Shown here: positions 1 through 9,010 of the stretch, one piece after another | How positions within the stretch are numbered: position 1 is the stretch's first letter | Layout of the letters: each line of letters opens with the position of its first letter | NCBI GenBank assembly: GCA_026398715.1 | Contig: JAPLSI010000266.1 | Span: forward strand, 1-11,668 | Direction of reading: 5' to 3' | DNA length: 11,668 nucleotides | From: Gammaproteobacteria bacterium | Lineage (GTDB): Bacteria; Pseudomonadota; Gammaproteobacteria; Xanthomonadales; Xanthomonadaceae | Position numbers and translations under genes: made by a program | Notes under the pieces: model-generated | The model's input: only the letters and a program-made list of their open reading frames with translations | Databases searched by the model: none | Told to the model about the DNA's origin: nothing

Positions 1-617
1 CGGTCATGCGAAATCAGCATCAGCGTGCCGGGATATTTCAGCAGCCATTGCTCGAGCCACAACACCGCGTCAAGGTCGAGATGGTTGGTGGGTTCGTCCA
101 GCAGCAGCAGGTCGGATGGCTTCATCAGCGCGCGCGCAAGGTTCAGGCGCACGCGCCAGCCACCCGAGAACGACGATACGGGGCGCGAATGCGTTTCCGC
201 CGGAAAGCCCAGGCCATGCAGCAATCGGCCCGCGCGCGCGCTGGCGTCGTAGCCGTTCAACTCATCGAGCTTGTGGTGCGCTTCAGCAACCGCGTCGTAA
301 TCTTCAGCATCCATCGCCGCGGCTTCGGCGCGGATCACTTCGTACACATCGGCATCGCCGCTGAGCACGAAGTCGATGGCGGGATCGGGCAACGACGGTG
401 TTTCCTGCGCCACGCTGGCGATGCGCAGCCGGCTTGGCATGTCGAGATTGCCCACGTCCGATTCGATCTCGCCCATAATGGTGGCGAACAGGCTCGATTT
501 TCCGCAGCCGTTGCGACCGATCACGCCCACCCGCCAGCCGGCGTGCAGGGTCAGGTCCACGTTGGACAAAAGCAGGCGTTCGCCCCGGCGCAGCGCGAAA
601 TTCTTGAAGGCGATCAT
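1..617 (-). CDS. yheS: ABC-F family ATPase, YheS type (C-terminus cut off by window edge)
   Basis: Partial: the reading frame starts at the ATG at 617-615 and runs off the left edge after 205 codons. The frame shows a complete first ABC domain: Walker A GRNGCGKS (residues 34-41), a Q-loop VAQETP, the signature FSGGWRVRLNLARAL, Walker B LLLLDEPTNHLDLDA and an SHD switch histidine just before the edge. The start (MIAFKNFALRRG) and the sequence around LLHGLGF closely resemble my memory of E. coli YheS. ABC-F proteins have no membrane domain. They are cytoplasmic ATPases, several of which bind the ribosomal E site and modulate translation. The linker and second ABC domain should lie outside the window. 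No good Shine-Dalgarno is visible before the ATG. It is divergent from the antiporter gene by 35 nt. In E. coli yheS is likewise adjacent to a kef locus, so the pairing may be old. Other ABC-F subfamilies (Uup, EttA) are less likely from the N-terminus. Confidence 0.93.
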   Translation of the reverse strand, partial: MIAFKNFALRRGERLLLSNVDLTLHAGWRVGVIGRNGCGKSSLFATIMGEIESDVGNLDMPSRLRIASVAQETPSLPDPAIDFVLSGDADVYEVIRAEAAAMDAEDYDAVAEAHHKLDELNGYDASARAGRLLHGLGFPAETHSRPVSSFSGGWRVRLNLARALMKPSDLLLLDEPTNHLDLDAVLWLEQWLLKYPGTLMLISHD

Positions 618-652
618 AGCCCGGCAGTTTAACAGGTCACCCAGGAGATCGA

Positions 653-2338
653 ATGCCCCACGACACACCGCTTATCGCCTTGCTGGCCGGGGGACTGGTA
701 GCCGCATTCGTGCTGGGCGCGCTGGCGCATCGCTTCAAGCTGTCGCCGCTGGTCGGCTACCTGGTCGCCGGCATGCTGGTCGGGCCCTACACCCCCGGCT
801 TCGTCGCCGACGCCAGCATGGCCTCGGAACTGGCCGAGATCGGCGTGGTGCTGCTGATGTTCGGCGTCGGCCTGCATTTTTCGATTGACGACCTGCGCGC
901 CGTGCGCAAGATCGCCTTTCCCTACGCACTGGCGCCCATCGCCTTCGCCACCTTGCTCGGCTGGGGCCTGGGCCATGGCGTGATGGGGTGGACCCCCTGG
1001 CAGGGCGTGGTTTACGGCCTGGCGCTGTCCGTAGCCAGTACCGTCGTGTTGCTCAAGGCGCTGGAAGAAAACAGGCTGGTAGATTCCGAACGCGGCAAGT
1101 CCGCCATCGGCTGGCTGATCGTCGAGGACATCATCGTCATCCTGGTGTTGGTGCTGCTGCCCGTATTTGCGCGATCGCTGGGCAAGGGCGAGGGCGAGTT
1201 CGACCTGGGCGCCGTCATCAAGTCGCTGCTGTTCACGCTGGGCAAGCTGGCAGTCTTCATCACGCTGATCGTGGTGGTCGGCCGTCGCCTCATCCCGGCC
1301 CTGCTGCGCCGCGTCGCCGGCACCGGATCGCGCGAGTTGTTCACCCTGGGCGTGCTGGCCATTGCCCTGGGCATGGCCTTCGGCGCGGCCGAACTGTTCG
1401 GCGTGTCCATCGCGCTGGGCGCCTTCTTCGCCGGCATGCTGTTGAACGAATCCGAGCTCAGCCACAAGGCCGCCGCCGATTCGCTGCCGATGCGCGACGC
1501 ATTCTCGGTGTTGTTCTTCGTGTCCATCGGCATGTTGTTCAACCCCAACATCCTGGTCGAGCAACCGCTGCTGGTGCTGGCGACTTTCTTCATCATCACC
1601 ATCGGCAAGCCCGCCGCCGCCTTCGTGGTGCTGAAAGTCGCAGGCCGGTCGAACACCACCGCCTTCACCATCGCCGCCAGCATTGCCCAGATCGGCGAGT
1701 TCAGCTTCATCCTGGCAGGCTTGGCCGTGGGCCTGAAGATCCTGCCGCCGGAAGCGCGCGACCTGGTGCTGGCCGCGGCGCTGCTGTCCATCATCGCCAA
1801 CCCCCTGGCCTTCAAGCTGCTGACCAACTGGCAGCGTCGCGAGAAAGCGGAGCAAGCAGCCGATAAATCGGGCAAGCACATCGACGACGACGCCGACGAA
1901 CTCCCCCACCCGCCACTGCCGCAAAGCGGCCACACCTTGCTGGTCGGCTATGGCCGCGTCGGCCGGCAGCTGGCCGCCCTGCTGCGCGAACGCAGCGTGC
2001 CGCTGTCGGTGATGGACAACGATCCCGACCTGGTCCAGCAAGCCCGCAACGACGGCCTCGCCGCCACCCGCGGCAACGCCGCCTCGGAAAACCGCATGGC
2101 CGAACTGTTCCCCGAAGCCGCCACGCACGCGCTGCTCGCCATCCCCAACGCCTTCGAAGCCGGCGAAATCATCGCCCGCCTGCGCAAAGCCAACCCGGCG
2201 ATGATCATCCTGGCGCGCGCGCACAGCGACGCGGAATCGCGACACCTGATAGCGCAGGGCGCCGATGGAGCAGTGCTTGCGGAACGCGAGCTTGCCTACT
2301 CGATGGCGGAGATGGTGCTCGGTGCGCCGAGGCAGTAA
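653..2338 (+). CDS. ybaL: Kef/YbaL-family monovalent cation:proton antiporter with RCK-N domain
   Basis: 561 residues. Residues 1 to about 390 form a hydrophobic CPA2 exchanger domain with many membrane segments, including GWLIVEDI with the acidic pair E158-D159 and the conserved ALGAFFAGMLLNESELSH stretch. After a charged linker (about 395-425), a cytoplasmic Rossmann domain begins with HTLLVGYGRVG (GYGRVG at 432-437), the nucleotide-binding RCK-N/TrkA-N fold. The family exchanges K+ or Na+ for H+ across the inner membrane. Length and N-terminus (MPHDTPLI) resemble E. coli YbaL (558 aa) more than KefB or KefC (about 600-620 aa). The loop that carries HALESDIEP in KefC reads HKAAADSLP here (271-279), so glutathione gating as in Kef is doubtful. 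A Shine-Dalgarno AGGAG at 643-647 sits 5 nt before the ATG and fixes the start. No KefG-like quinone reductase gene is next to it. Ion specificity is not visible in the sequence. Confidence 0.92.
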   Translation: MPHDTPLIALLAGGLVAAFVLGALAHRFKLSPLVGYLVAGMLVGPYTPGFVADASMASELAEIGVVLLMFGVGLHFSIDDLRAVRKIAFPYALAPIAFATLLGWGLGHGVMGWTPWQGVVYGLALSVASTVVLLKALEENRLVDSERGKSAIGWLIVEDIIVILVLVLLPVFARSLGKGEGEFDLGAVIKSLLFTLGKLAVFITLIVVVGRRLIPALLRRVAGTGSRELFTLGVLAIALGMAFGAAELFGVSIALGAFFAGMLLNESELSHKAAADSLPMRDAFSVLFFVSIGMLFNPNILVEQPLLVLATFFIITIGKPAAAFVVLKVAGRSNTTAFTIAASIAQIGEFSFILAGLAVGLKILPPEARDLVLAAALLSIIANPLAFKLLTNWQRREKAEQAADKSGKHIDDDADELPHPPLPQSGHTLLVGYGRVGRQLAALLRERSVPLSVMDNDPDLVQQARNDGLAATRGNAASENRMAELFPEAATHALLAIPNAFEAGEIIARLRKANPAMIILARAHSDAESRHLIAQGADGAVLAERELAYSMAEMVLGAPRQ

Positions 2339-2619
2339 GTGTCTCTCGCACTGGCGCTTGAAGCGGATTAGCGTACTAGCGGTTACGCGTTACGGCGCTG
2401 CTGGGTCCGGCATTCATTTTGAGTCGCGTCCCTCCGCCTCCGGCGTCGGGCCGACTTTGTCAAAAGTGAACGCCCGCCCCTGCTCCTATACGTAATCCGT
2501 ACTTCCATCTGTGCTGTCCTCCCGACCAAGCACCCATCCAAGGCTTCCGCTTCGTCTCGGTGAATTGGCTCGGTCAGAGTCAACGCGCGGCGGGCTCGTC
2601 GGTGTCGTTCTTACGCTGC

Positions 2620-2653
2620 ACAAGCGCGGCTTGTCACGTGGTGGAGCCACGTG
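2620..2653. repeat. Two back-to-back perfect hairpins
   Basis: Hairpin 1 is ACAAGC-GCG-GCTTGT at 2620-2634 (6-bp stem, 3-nt loop). With no intervening base, hairpin 2 is CACGTGG-TGGAG-CCACGTG at 2635-2653 (7-bp stem, 5-nt loop). Both stems are perfect. The plus-strand loop of hairpin 2 carries TGGA, as do the loops of the hairpins at 2720 and 2831. The function is unknown. Confidence 0.75.
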
Positions 2654-2719
2654 TGCACTTCCCTTGATATTTCGAGGCTACGAATTGCCGTCGCGGTATC
2701 GGCTTTGCTCTCTTCTTCG

Positions 2720-2738
2720 GACGTGGTTGGACCACGTC
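2720..2738. repeat. Perfect hairpin related to the one at 2635-2653
   Basis: GACGTGG-TTGGA-CCACGTC: a 7-bp perfect stem with a 5-nt loop. Six of seven stem pairs match the hairpin at 2635-2653. The outermost pair is C-G there and G-C here, so both partners changed while pairing was kept. A small CTTG-CCGA-CAAG stem follows at 2744-2755. Confidence 0.75.
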
Positions 2739-2756
2739 TGCTTCTTGCCGACAAGC

Positions 2757-2906
2757 GCGTTGGTGATTGGGGCGACGTCGGGGGCCGGTAGGCATCGCGA
2801 AGTGGTGCAGGACGCAAGGAACGGCCGACTTCGAAAACATGGACGTTTTCGATGGCGGGCGCGATGCCTACCGGCCACCGGCGCTGCGAGTCCATTCGCC
2901 AACCGC
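2757..2906. repeat. Long imperfect inverted repeat with internal hairpin, directly downstream of clpB
   Basis: The core arms are a perfect 17-bp inverted repeat: GGCCGGTAGGCATCGCG at 2783-2799 and its complement at 2860-2876. The pairing extends outward with interruptions. GTTGGTGATTGG (2759-2770) faces a complement reading GTTGGCGAATGG (2892-2903), 10 of 12 matching. Inside the 60-nt loop is another perfect hairpin, TCGAAAAC-ATGGAC-GTTTTCGA (2831-2852), and a competing pair CGAAGT (2798-2803) with ACTTCG (2828-2833). The structure ends 2 nt from the clpB stop codon, so it would form in the clpB mRNA 3' end as well as in any plus-strand transcript. It could be a repetitive or miniature element, a 3'-end stabilising fold or a small RNA. 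No flanking target duplication was found. Confidence 0.7.
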
Positions 2907-2908
2907 TC

Positions 2909-5503
<2,595 letters not shown>

Positions 5504-5553
5504 GGCAGGGGATCCTTGGGGTTCGGGGCGGCCCGGAGCCGCTATACCAGCAA

Positions 5554-5581
5554 AGATGCGGTCAGACCCCGGCGATTCAAG
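5554..5581 (-). promoter_or_regulatory. Sigma-32 (RpoH) heat-shock promoter of clpB
   Basis: Minus-strand CTTGAA (5581-5576), a 14-nt spacer, then CCGCATCT (5561-5554). The sigma-32 consensus is CTTGAA, 13-15 nt, CCCCATNT. The -35 is perfect and the -10 has one mismatch. Transcription would begin near 5547, giving a leader of about 44 nt before the clpB ATG. It lies in the 114-nt gap between pgeF and clpB, so clpB can be heat-induced independently of rluD-pgeF. No CIRCE-type inverted repeat was seen. Confidence 0.85.
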
Positions 5582-5617
5582 ACTGCGCGCCGCGCCGCCT
5601 TCAGGTCTTGCGCAGGA

Positions 5618-6388
5618 TCAAGAACCCCGCCAGATCACACTGGCCATGCGCCCCGTGCGCTGGTCGCGGCGATGGGAATAGAAGCGCGCCGGGTCGGAAA
5701 TCGTGCACAGGCCGCCGCCGAAGATGCGCGGCACCCCGGCATCGCGCAACCGTCGCCGGGCCAAGGCGTAAAGGTCCACCTTCCAGTGCCCCGGTCGCGT
5801 CGCCACGAAGGCCGCGGCATCGGCCGGATGCGCACCGACGAAGGCATCGCGCACTTCGGCGCCAATCTCGTAGGCCTGCGGCCCGGCGGCGGGCCCCAGC
5901 CAGGCCATCAGCGACGACGGCGGCGAATGCATTTCCCGCACCGTGGCCTCGAGCACGCCACCCGCCAGCCCGCGCCATCCGGCATGCGCGGCCGCGACCT
6001 CGCTGCCGTCGTCGTCGCAGAACAGCACCGGCAGGCAGTCGGCCGTCAGGATCGCCAGCACGACCCCGGCGTCCGACGTCACGCTGGCATCGGCGATGGG
6101 CTCACGCGCATCCGCGATGGGTATCGATGCATCGGCAGCAGGGGCTCGAGACACCCCCGCACCATGCACCTGGTTCAACCAATGCGGCTCGCCAGGCAGA
6201 TCGGTCAGGTCGCGCAACAGCCGACGGTTCTCCAGCGCGTTCGCGGGATCGTCGCCGCAACGCAGCCCAAAGTTGAAGCGATCAAAAGGAGCCGACGACA
6301 CGCCGGGTCCGCTGCGCAGGGTGGTGAACGCCCGCACGTTCGCGGGCGCTGGCCAATCGGCAATCAGGCGGGCGGCATCCATGATCAA
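5618..6388 (-). CDS. pgeF: Peptidoglycan editing factor PgeF (YfiH, multicopper-oxidase/laccase-like fold)
   Basis: 256 residues. The family motifs are present: QVHG (73-76), [10 protein letters not shown] (115-124), [10 protein letters not shown] (132-141), AWLGPAAGP and the C-terminal [18 protein letters not shown]. His75, Cys118 and His135 match the metal-site histidines and cysteine of the YfiH family. E. coli PgeF keeps L-serine out of the first peptide position of peptidoglycan precursors; human LACC1 is a relative acting on purine nucleosides. The gene lies 13 nt after rluD and before clpB, the same order as in E. coli (rluD-yfiH-clpB), so it is probably co-transcribed with rluD. It carries a heptad repeat ADAxxPI (residues 85-102) between the first His and the ADAS motif, about 7 residues longer than I recall for E. 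coli and encoded by a 21-nt tandem repeat. An in-frame ATG at 6382 is an alternative start. Confidence 0.94.
   Translation of the reverse strand: MIMDAARLIADWPAPANVRAFTTLRSGPGVSSAPFDRFNFGLRCGDDPANALENRRLLRDLTDLPGEPHWLNQVHGAGVSRAPAADASIPIADAREPIADASVTSDAGVVLAILTADCLPVLFCDDDGSEVAAAHAGWRGLAGGVLEATVREMHSPPSSLMAWLGPAAGPQAYEIGAEVRDAFVGAHPADAAAFVATRPGHWKVDLYALARRRLRDAGVPRIFGGGLCTISDPARFYSHRRDQRTGRMASVIWRGS
6087..6136. repeat. 21-bp imperfect tandem repeat inside pgeF
   Basis: Two 21-nt units (6087-6107 and 6108-6128) both begin GCATC and share GCGATGGG. A third partial unit (GCATCGGC) starts at 6129. The period is a multiple of three, so the reading frame is kept and the protein has [18 protein letters not shown] (residues 85-102). 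It lies in the variable loop upstream of the catalytic cysteine. Confidence 0.75.
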
Positions 6389-6401
6389 ACGCCGTCCACG
6401 A

Positions 6402-7409
6402 TCAGGGTTTGTAGACAGCCGTATCGGCGCGCAGCGTGGCGATCAGCGCCTGCATGTCCGCCGGAATCGGCGCTTCGGTGCTGATGGTCTCGCCAGACAC
6501 CGGATGCACGAAGGCGAGTTTTTCAGCGTGCAGGGCCTGGCGCTTGAAGCTGCGCAGCATCTCAACCAATTCGGGCGTTGCGGCCTTCGGCAGCTTGAAC
6601 GAACCGCCGTACAGCGGGTCGCCTATCAGCGGATGCTTGGCGTAGGCCATGTGCACGCGAATCTGGTGGGTGCGGCCTGTTTCCAGGCGGCATTCCAATA
6701 CCGTGTGCGCGCGGAAACGTTCGCGCACGCGGTAGTGCGTGATGGCCTCGCGGCCCTGCCCTTCCTTCACCACGGCCTGGCGGACGCGGTCGGTCGCGTG
6801 GCGGCCGATGGGCGCATTCACCGTGCCACCGGCGATCATCGGGCCCACGACCACGGCCACGTACTGGCGATGCACTTCGCGCTCGGACAGTTGCTCGACC
6901 AGCGCTGAATGCGATCGCAGGGACCGGGCGACCACCATCAGGCCCGAGGTGTCCTTGTCCAGACGGTGCACGATGCCGGCGCGCGGCAGCTCGTTCATGC
7001 GCGGGTCGAAGTGCAGCAGGGCGTTGACCAGGGTGCCCCGGGGGTTGCCGGCGCCGGGGTGTACGACCAGCCCGGCGGGCTTGTTCACTACCAGCACGTC
7101 AGCGTCCTGGTAGACGATCTCGAAGGGGATGTCCTCGGCCAGGGCCGTGGTTTCCACTTCGGTGCGTACGTTCAGGGCCACGGTTTCGCCGCCGCGCACG
7201 GGCGCGCGGGGCCGGGCCGGCTGGCCGTCCAGCAGGGCATCGCCGGACTTGATCCATTCAGTCAGGCGGCTACGGGAGAAATCGGGGAACATCTCGGCCA
7301 GGGCCTGGTCGAAGCGCTTGCCCGCCAACGACAGGGGCACGGCGGCCTCCTGCAGCTCGAATTCGGCGTCATCGCCTTCGGGGATGTCTGGGGTGTTTGC
7401 TGGGTTCAT
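6402..7409 (-). CDS. rluD: 23S rRNA pseudouridine synthase RluD
   Basis: 335 residues, usual for the family. An N-terminal S4 RNA-binding domain (about 27-75, [24 protein letters not shown] being its core) precedes the RluA-type catalytic domain. HRLDKDTSG places the catalytic aspartate at D151. GRTHQIRVH (245-253) and [10 protein letters not shown] are further family motifs. RluD isomerises the uridines of helix 69 in 23S rRNA (E. coli U1911, U1915, U1917), which supports ribosome assembly and translation termination. RluC-type enzymes share these motifs; I prefer RluD because of the position divergent from bamD and upstream of pgeF and clpB, the classical rluD neighbourhood. A G-rich SD-like GGGGGA at 7425-7420 lies 10 nt before the ATG. 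It is the first gene of the rluD-pgeF(-clpB) unit. Confidence 0.95.
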   Translation of the reverse strand: MNPANTPDIPEGDDAEFELQEAAVPLSLAGKRFDQALAEMFPDFSRSRLTEWIKSGDALLDGQPARPRAPVRGGETVALNVRTEVETTALAEDIPFEIVYQDADVLVVNKPAGLVVHPGAGNPRGTLVNALLHFDPRMNELPRAGIVHRLDKDTSGLMVVARSLRSHSALVEQLSEREVHRQYVAVVVGPMIAGGTVNAPIGRHATDRVRQAVVKEGQGREAITHYRVRERFRAHTVLECRLETGRTHQIRVHMAYAKHPLIGDPLYGGSFKLPKAATPELVEMLRSFKRQALHAEKLAFVHPVSGETISTEAPIPADMQALIATLRADTAVYKP

Positions 7410-7459
7410 GCGTTATTATCCCCCACTATCGTCCTACCCGCCCAGGCAGAAGCCCGCTG
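7410..7459. promoter_or_regulatory. Short divergent promoter region between rluD and bamD
   Basis: The 50 nt between the two start codons must hold signals for both genes. The AT-rich core reads TATTAT at 7414-7419 on the plus strand and GATAAT at 7420-7415 on the minus strand, either a possible -10. No convincing -35 is visible at 16-18 nt for either, and the minus-strand -10 is very close to the rluD ATG. The exact promoters are therefore uncertain. Confidence 0.35.
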
Positions 7460-8308
7460 ATGATGCGTCCAACCGGTTTTATCCGTCTTTCCCTCGTCCT
7501 CGTGCTCGTATTCGCACTGCCCGGCTGCAAGACGGTCGGGGGATGGTTTGGCAAGGACGGCAAGGAAGAAAAGACGGAATCCCTGCCCGTCGAGACCCTC
7601 TACGCCGAGGCCCTCGAAAACATGCAGGACGGCGACTATGGCGACGCCAACCGGTATTACACCCGCCTGGTAGCGCGCTTCCCGTTCGGCCCCTACAGCG
7701 AGCAGTCCCAGTTGGAGCTGGCCTACGTCCAGTACAAGCTGGGCAAGCCCGAGGATGCCACCTCCAGCATCGACCGCTTCATCCGCACCTATCCGCGCCA
7801 CCCGCACATCGACTACGCGCACTACCTGAAGGCGGTCATCAACTTCGACCGCAACATCAGCTTCTTCACGCGCCTGGCCCGCACCGACGTGTCGTCGCGC
7901 GACCTCAACGGCCCGCAGCAGAGCCTCAACGACTTCAACGAGGTCATCCGCCGCTATCCCAACAGCATCTACGCGGCCGACTCGCGCCAGCGCATGGTGT
8001 ACCTGCGCAACCAGCTGGCCCGGCACGAGCGCAACGTCGGCCTGTACTACCTGCGCACGGGGGCCTATGTCGCCGCCGCCAATCGCGGCCAGTACCTGAT
8101 CGAAACCTATCCGCAGTCCGAATACCAGGGCGACGCCGTGGCCACCATGGTGGTCGCCTACACCGCGCTGGGCCAGAAGCAACTGGCCGACGACGCGACC
8201 GCGGTGCTGAAGCTCAACAACCCGGACCACGCGTATTTCAGCGGCGACTTCCCGCCGAAGAAGGGCCTGTTCCGCAAGTTGAATCCGTTCAAGGGCGAGC
8301 TGAAGTAA
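7460..8308 (+). CDS. bamD: Outer-membrane protein assembly factor BamD (ComL/YfiO lipoprotein)
   Basis: 282 residues from the ATG at 7460 (a second ATG follows at 7463). A basic-hydrophobic signal peptide ends in the lipobox LPGC with Cys23, so it should be lipidated and outer-membrane anchored. The mature part is TPR-rich: ETLYAEALENMQDGDYGDANRYYTRL, QLELAYVQYKLGKPEDA and the family hallmark HIDYAHYLKAV follow in order, then NDFNEVIRRYPNS. BamD is the essential partner of BamA in folding beta-barrel proteins. The open frame extends upstream to an ATG at 7397, but that would overlap rluD and place 21 residues before the signal peptide, so 7460 is preferred. The weak SD-like AGAAG at 7448-7452 lies 7 nt before it. 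It is divergent from rluD, as in E. coli, and convergent with the lipocalin gene. Confidence 0.96.
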   Translation: MMRPTGFIRLSLVLVLVFALPGCKTVGGWFGKDGKEEKTESLPVETLYAEALENMQDGDYGDANRYYTRLVARFPFGPYSEQSQLELAYVQYKLGKPEDATSSIDRFIRTYPRHPHIDYAHYLKAVINFDRNISFFTRLARTDVSSRDLNGPQQSLNDFNEVIRRYPNSIYAADSRQRMVYLRNQLARHERNVGLYYLRTGAYVAAANRGQYLIETYPQSEYQGDAVATMVVAYTALGQKQLADDATAVLKLNNPDHAYFSGDFPPKKGLFRKLNPFKGELK

Positions 8309-8313
8309 TCAGC

Positions 8314-8347
8314 TGATTCGCGGCGCGCTGGTTGATTCACGGCGCGC
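8314..8347. repeat. Short direct repeat between bamD and lipocalin gene
   Basis: TGATTCGCGGCGCGC (8314-8328) recurs as TGATTCACGGCGCGC (8333-8347), one mismatch, period 19. It overlaps a 12-bp palindrome AATCAGCTGATT (8307-8318) at the bamD stop codon. The two GCGCGC blocks could pair with each other. No T-run follows, so a terminator role is uncertain. Confidence 0.6.
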
Positions 8348-8363
8348 GGCACCTGCCCGCCCC

Positions 8364-8885
8364 TTACTCGAGGGGCGCGGCCATAACGAGTTTTTCCACC
8401 GGGTAGCCGCGCTGCTTCGCGTCGGCCTTGATGCGCTCGAACTGGTCGCGGCCCATGGTCGGGCTGCGCGACAGGATCCACAGGTACTTCTGGTCAGGTC
8501 CACCGACCACGGCCCATTTGTAGTCCGGGTCCTTCACGATTACCCAGTAATCAGCCCAGACCATCGGCAGCCACGACAACCATCCCGGGGCGAAGCGGAC
8601 CTTCAGGGCGCCGGGCTGGCCGGGCACTGTCTTGGCCACGCCCACCGACTGGTCCATCGTGCCTTCCTTGTTGCGGCAGGCGTTGTCCACCTTGATGGTG
8701 CCGTCCGGCAGCTTGGTATAGGTGGCGGTGACGTCGCTGATGCAGTTGCGCTGGAAGAACATCGGCAAATGCGCGATCTCGTGCCACTTGCCCGTGTAAC
8801 GGGCCAGGTCGAGATCGGATACGGGAGCGTTGCCGACGCTGGGCGTCGAACCGGCCATGGCCATTGCGAGAAGGAGAGTTTTCAT
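8364..8885 (-). CDS. blc: Blc-like bacterial lipocalin, exported
   Basis: 173 residues, close to E. coli Blc (177). The first lipocalin signature is TGKWHEIAHLPMFFQRNC (31-48). The family strand motifs DVTATYTKLPDGTIKV, DYWVIVKDPDYKWAVVGGP and YLWILSRSPTM (134-144) follow. Lipocalins are eight-stranded barrels that bind small hydrophobic ligands; E. coli Blc is an outer-membrane lipoprotein binding lysophospholipid. Here the N-terminus (MKTLLLAMAMAG) looks like a short signal sequence, but there is no lipobox cysteine, so the product may be soluble in the periplasm. Cys48 and Cys70 could form a disulfide. The cleavage site is unclear: AMA before Gly12 is possible, while GNA at 18-20 is followed by proline. 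It is convergent with bamD. No strong SD or promoter is visible before the ATG. Confidence 0.9.
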   Translation of the reverse strand: MKTLLLAMAMAGSTPSVGNAPVSDLDLARYTGKWHEIAHLPMFFQRNCISDVTATYTKLPDGTIKVDNACRNKEGTMDQSVGVAKTVPGQPGALKVRFAPGWLSWLPMVWADYWVIVKDPDYKWAVVGGPDQKYLWILSRSPTMGRDQFERIKADAKQRGYPVEKLVMAAPLE

Positions 8886-8952
8886 GACTCCAGTATCCGC
8901 CCGGGCGCCTGAACGAACGGTCAGCCCGAAGTTGGCGTCATCGATCCGGGCT

Positions 8953-9003
8953 GGACAGCTGATGTCCGGATGTAGTTGCGTTGTAGTTATATTGTAGTTA
9001 CGC
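8953..9003. promoter_or_regulatory. Probable BrnA operator and promoter of brnTA: three 11-bp direct repeats plus an inverted repeat
   Basis: TGTAGTT occurs at 8971, 8982 and 8993, exactly 11 nt apart, followed by GCGT, ATAT and ACGC. Just upstream is the inverted repeat GGACA-GCTGA-TGTCC (8953-8967). The repeats end 8 nt before the brnT GTG and include a possible -10, TATATT at 8988-8993, with no good -35. One helical turn per unit suits tandem binding by a ribbon-helix-helix-type antitoxin. BrnA is known to repress its own operon, so these are the likely operators; this is inferred. Confidence 0.6.
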
Positions 9004-9010
9004 TGCTTGT

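Larger units (their letters stand above)
2339..2908. other. 570-nt gene-free, hairpin-rich intergenic region between convergent ybaL and clpB
   Basis: No recognisable protein or RNA family. GC is lower than in the flanking genes: 2461-2520 has 32 G/C in 60, against about two thirds in most coding lines. The left part (2339-2600) has only small potential stems, such as ACTTT-GTCA-AAAGT at 2454-2467. The right part (2620-2906) is almost continuously made of inverted repeats, listed separately. None is followed by a T-run on either strand, so no standard intrinsic terminator could be placed, although the two genes converge here. Open frames exist on both strands (for example 2511-2912 plus and 2895-2611 minus) but they cross the palindromes, have arginine/serine-rich compositions and lack convincing ribosome-binding sites. 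I treat them as non-coding. Confidence 0.7.

Noticed and set aside
629..2245. 538-residue open frame antisense to the antiporter gene
   Set aside because: Glutamine/histidine/glycine-rich composition typical of the antisense of a GC-rich gene. The plus-strand frame is an unmistakable transporter and no RBS or family motif supports the antisense one.
2620..2852. CsrB/RsmZ-type sponge RNA for CsrA because of GGA in hairpin loops
   Set aside because: Only the ATGGAC loop fits the ANGGA motif; the other two read GTGGA and TTGGA. Three sites are few for such an RNA, and no promoter or terminator could be assigned.
2783..2876. Intrinsic terminator shared by ybaL and clpB
   Set aside because: The 17-bp stem has a 60-nt loop and no T-run on either side, so it does not fit a Rho-independent terminator.
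7397..7459. Upstream ATG at 7397 as the bamD start
   Set aside because: It would overlap the rluD start and bury the lipoprotein signal peptide behind 21 extra residues. The ATG at 7460 gives a proper signal peptide and lipobox.
8884..8995. Small plus-strand frame starting at the ATG after AGGAGAG just upstream of brnT
   Set aside because: The SD-like AGGAG is the complement of the start of the lipocalin coding sequence. The frame is about 37 codons, unrecognisable and ends inside the brn repeats.
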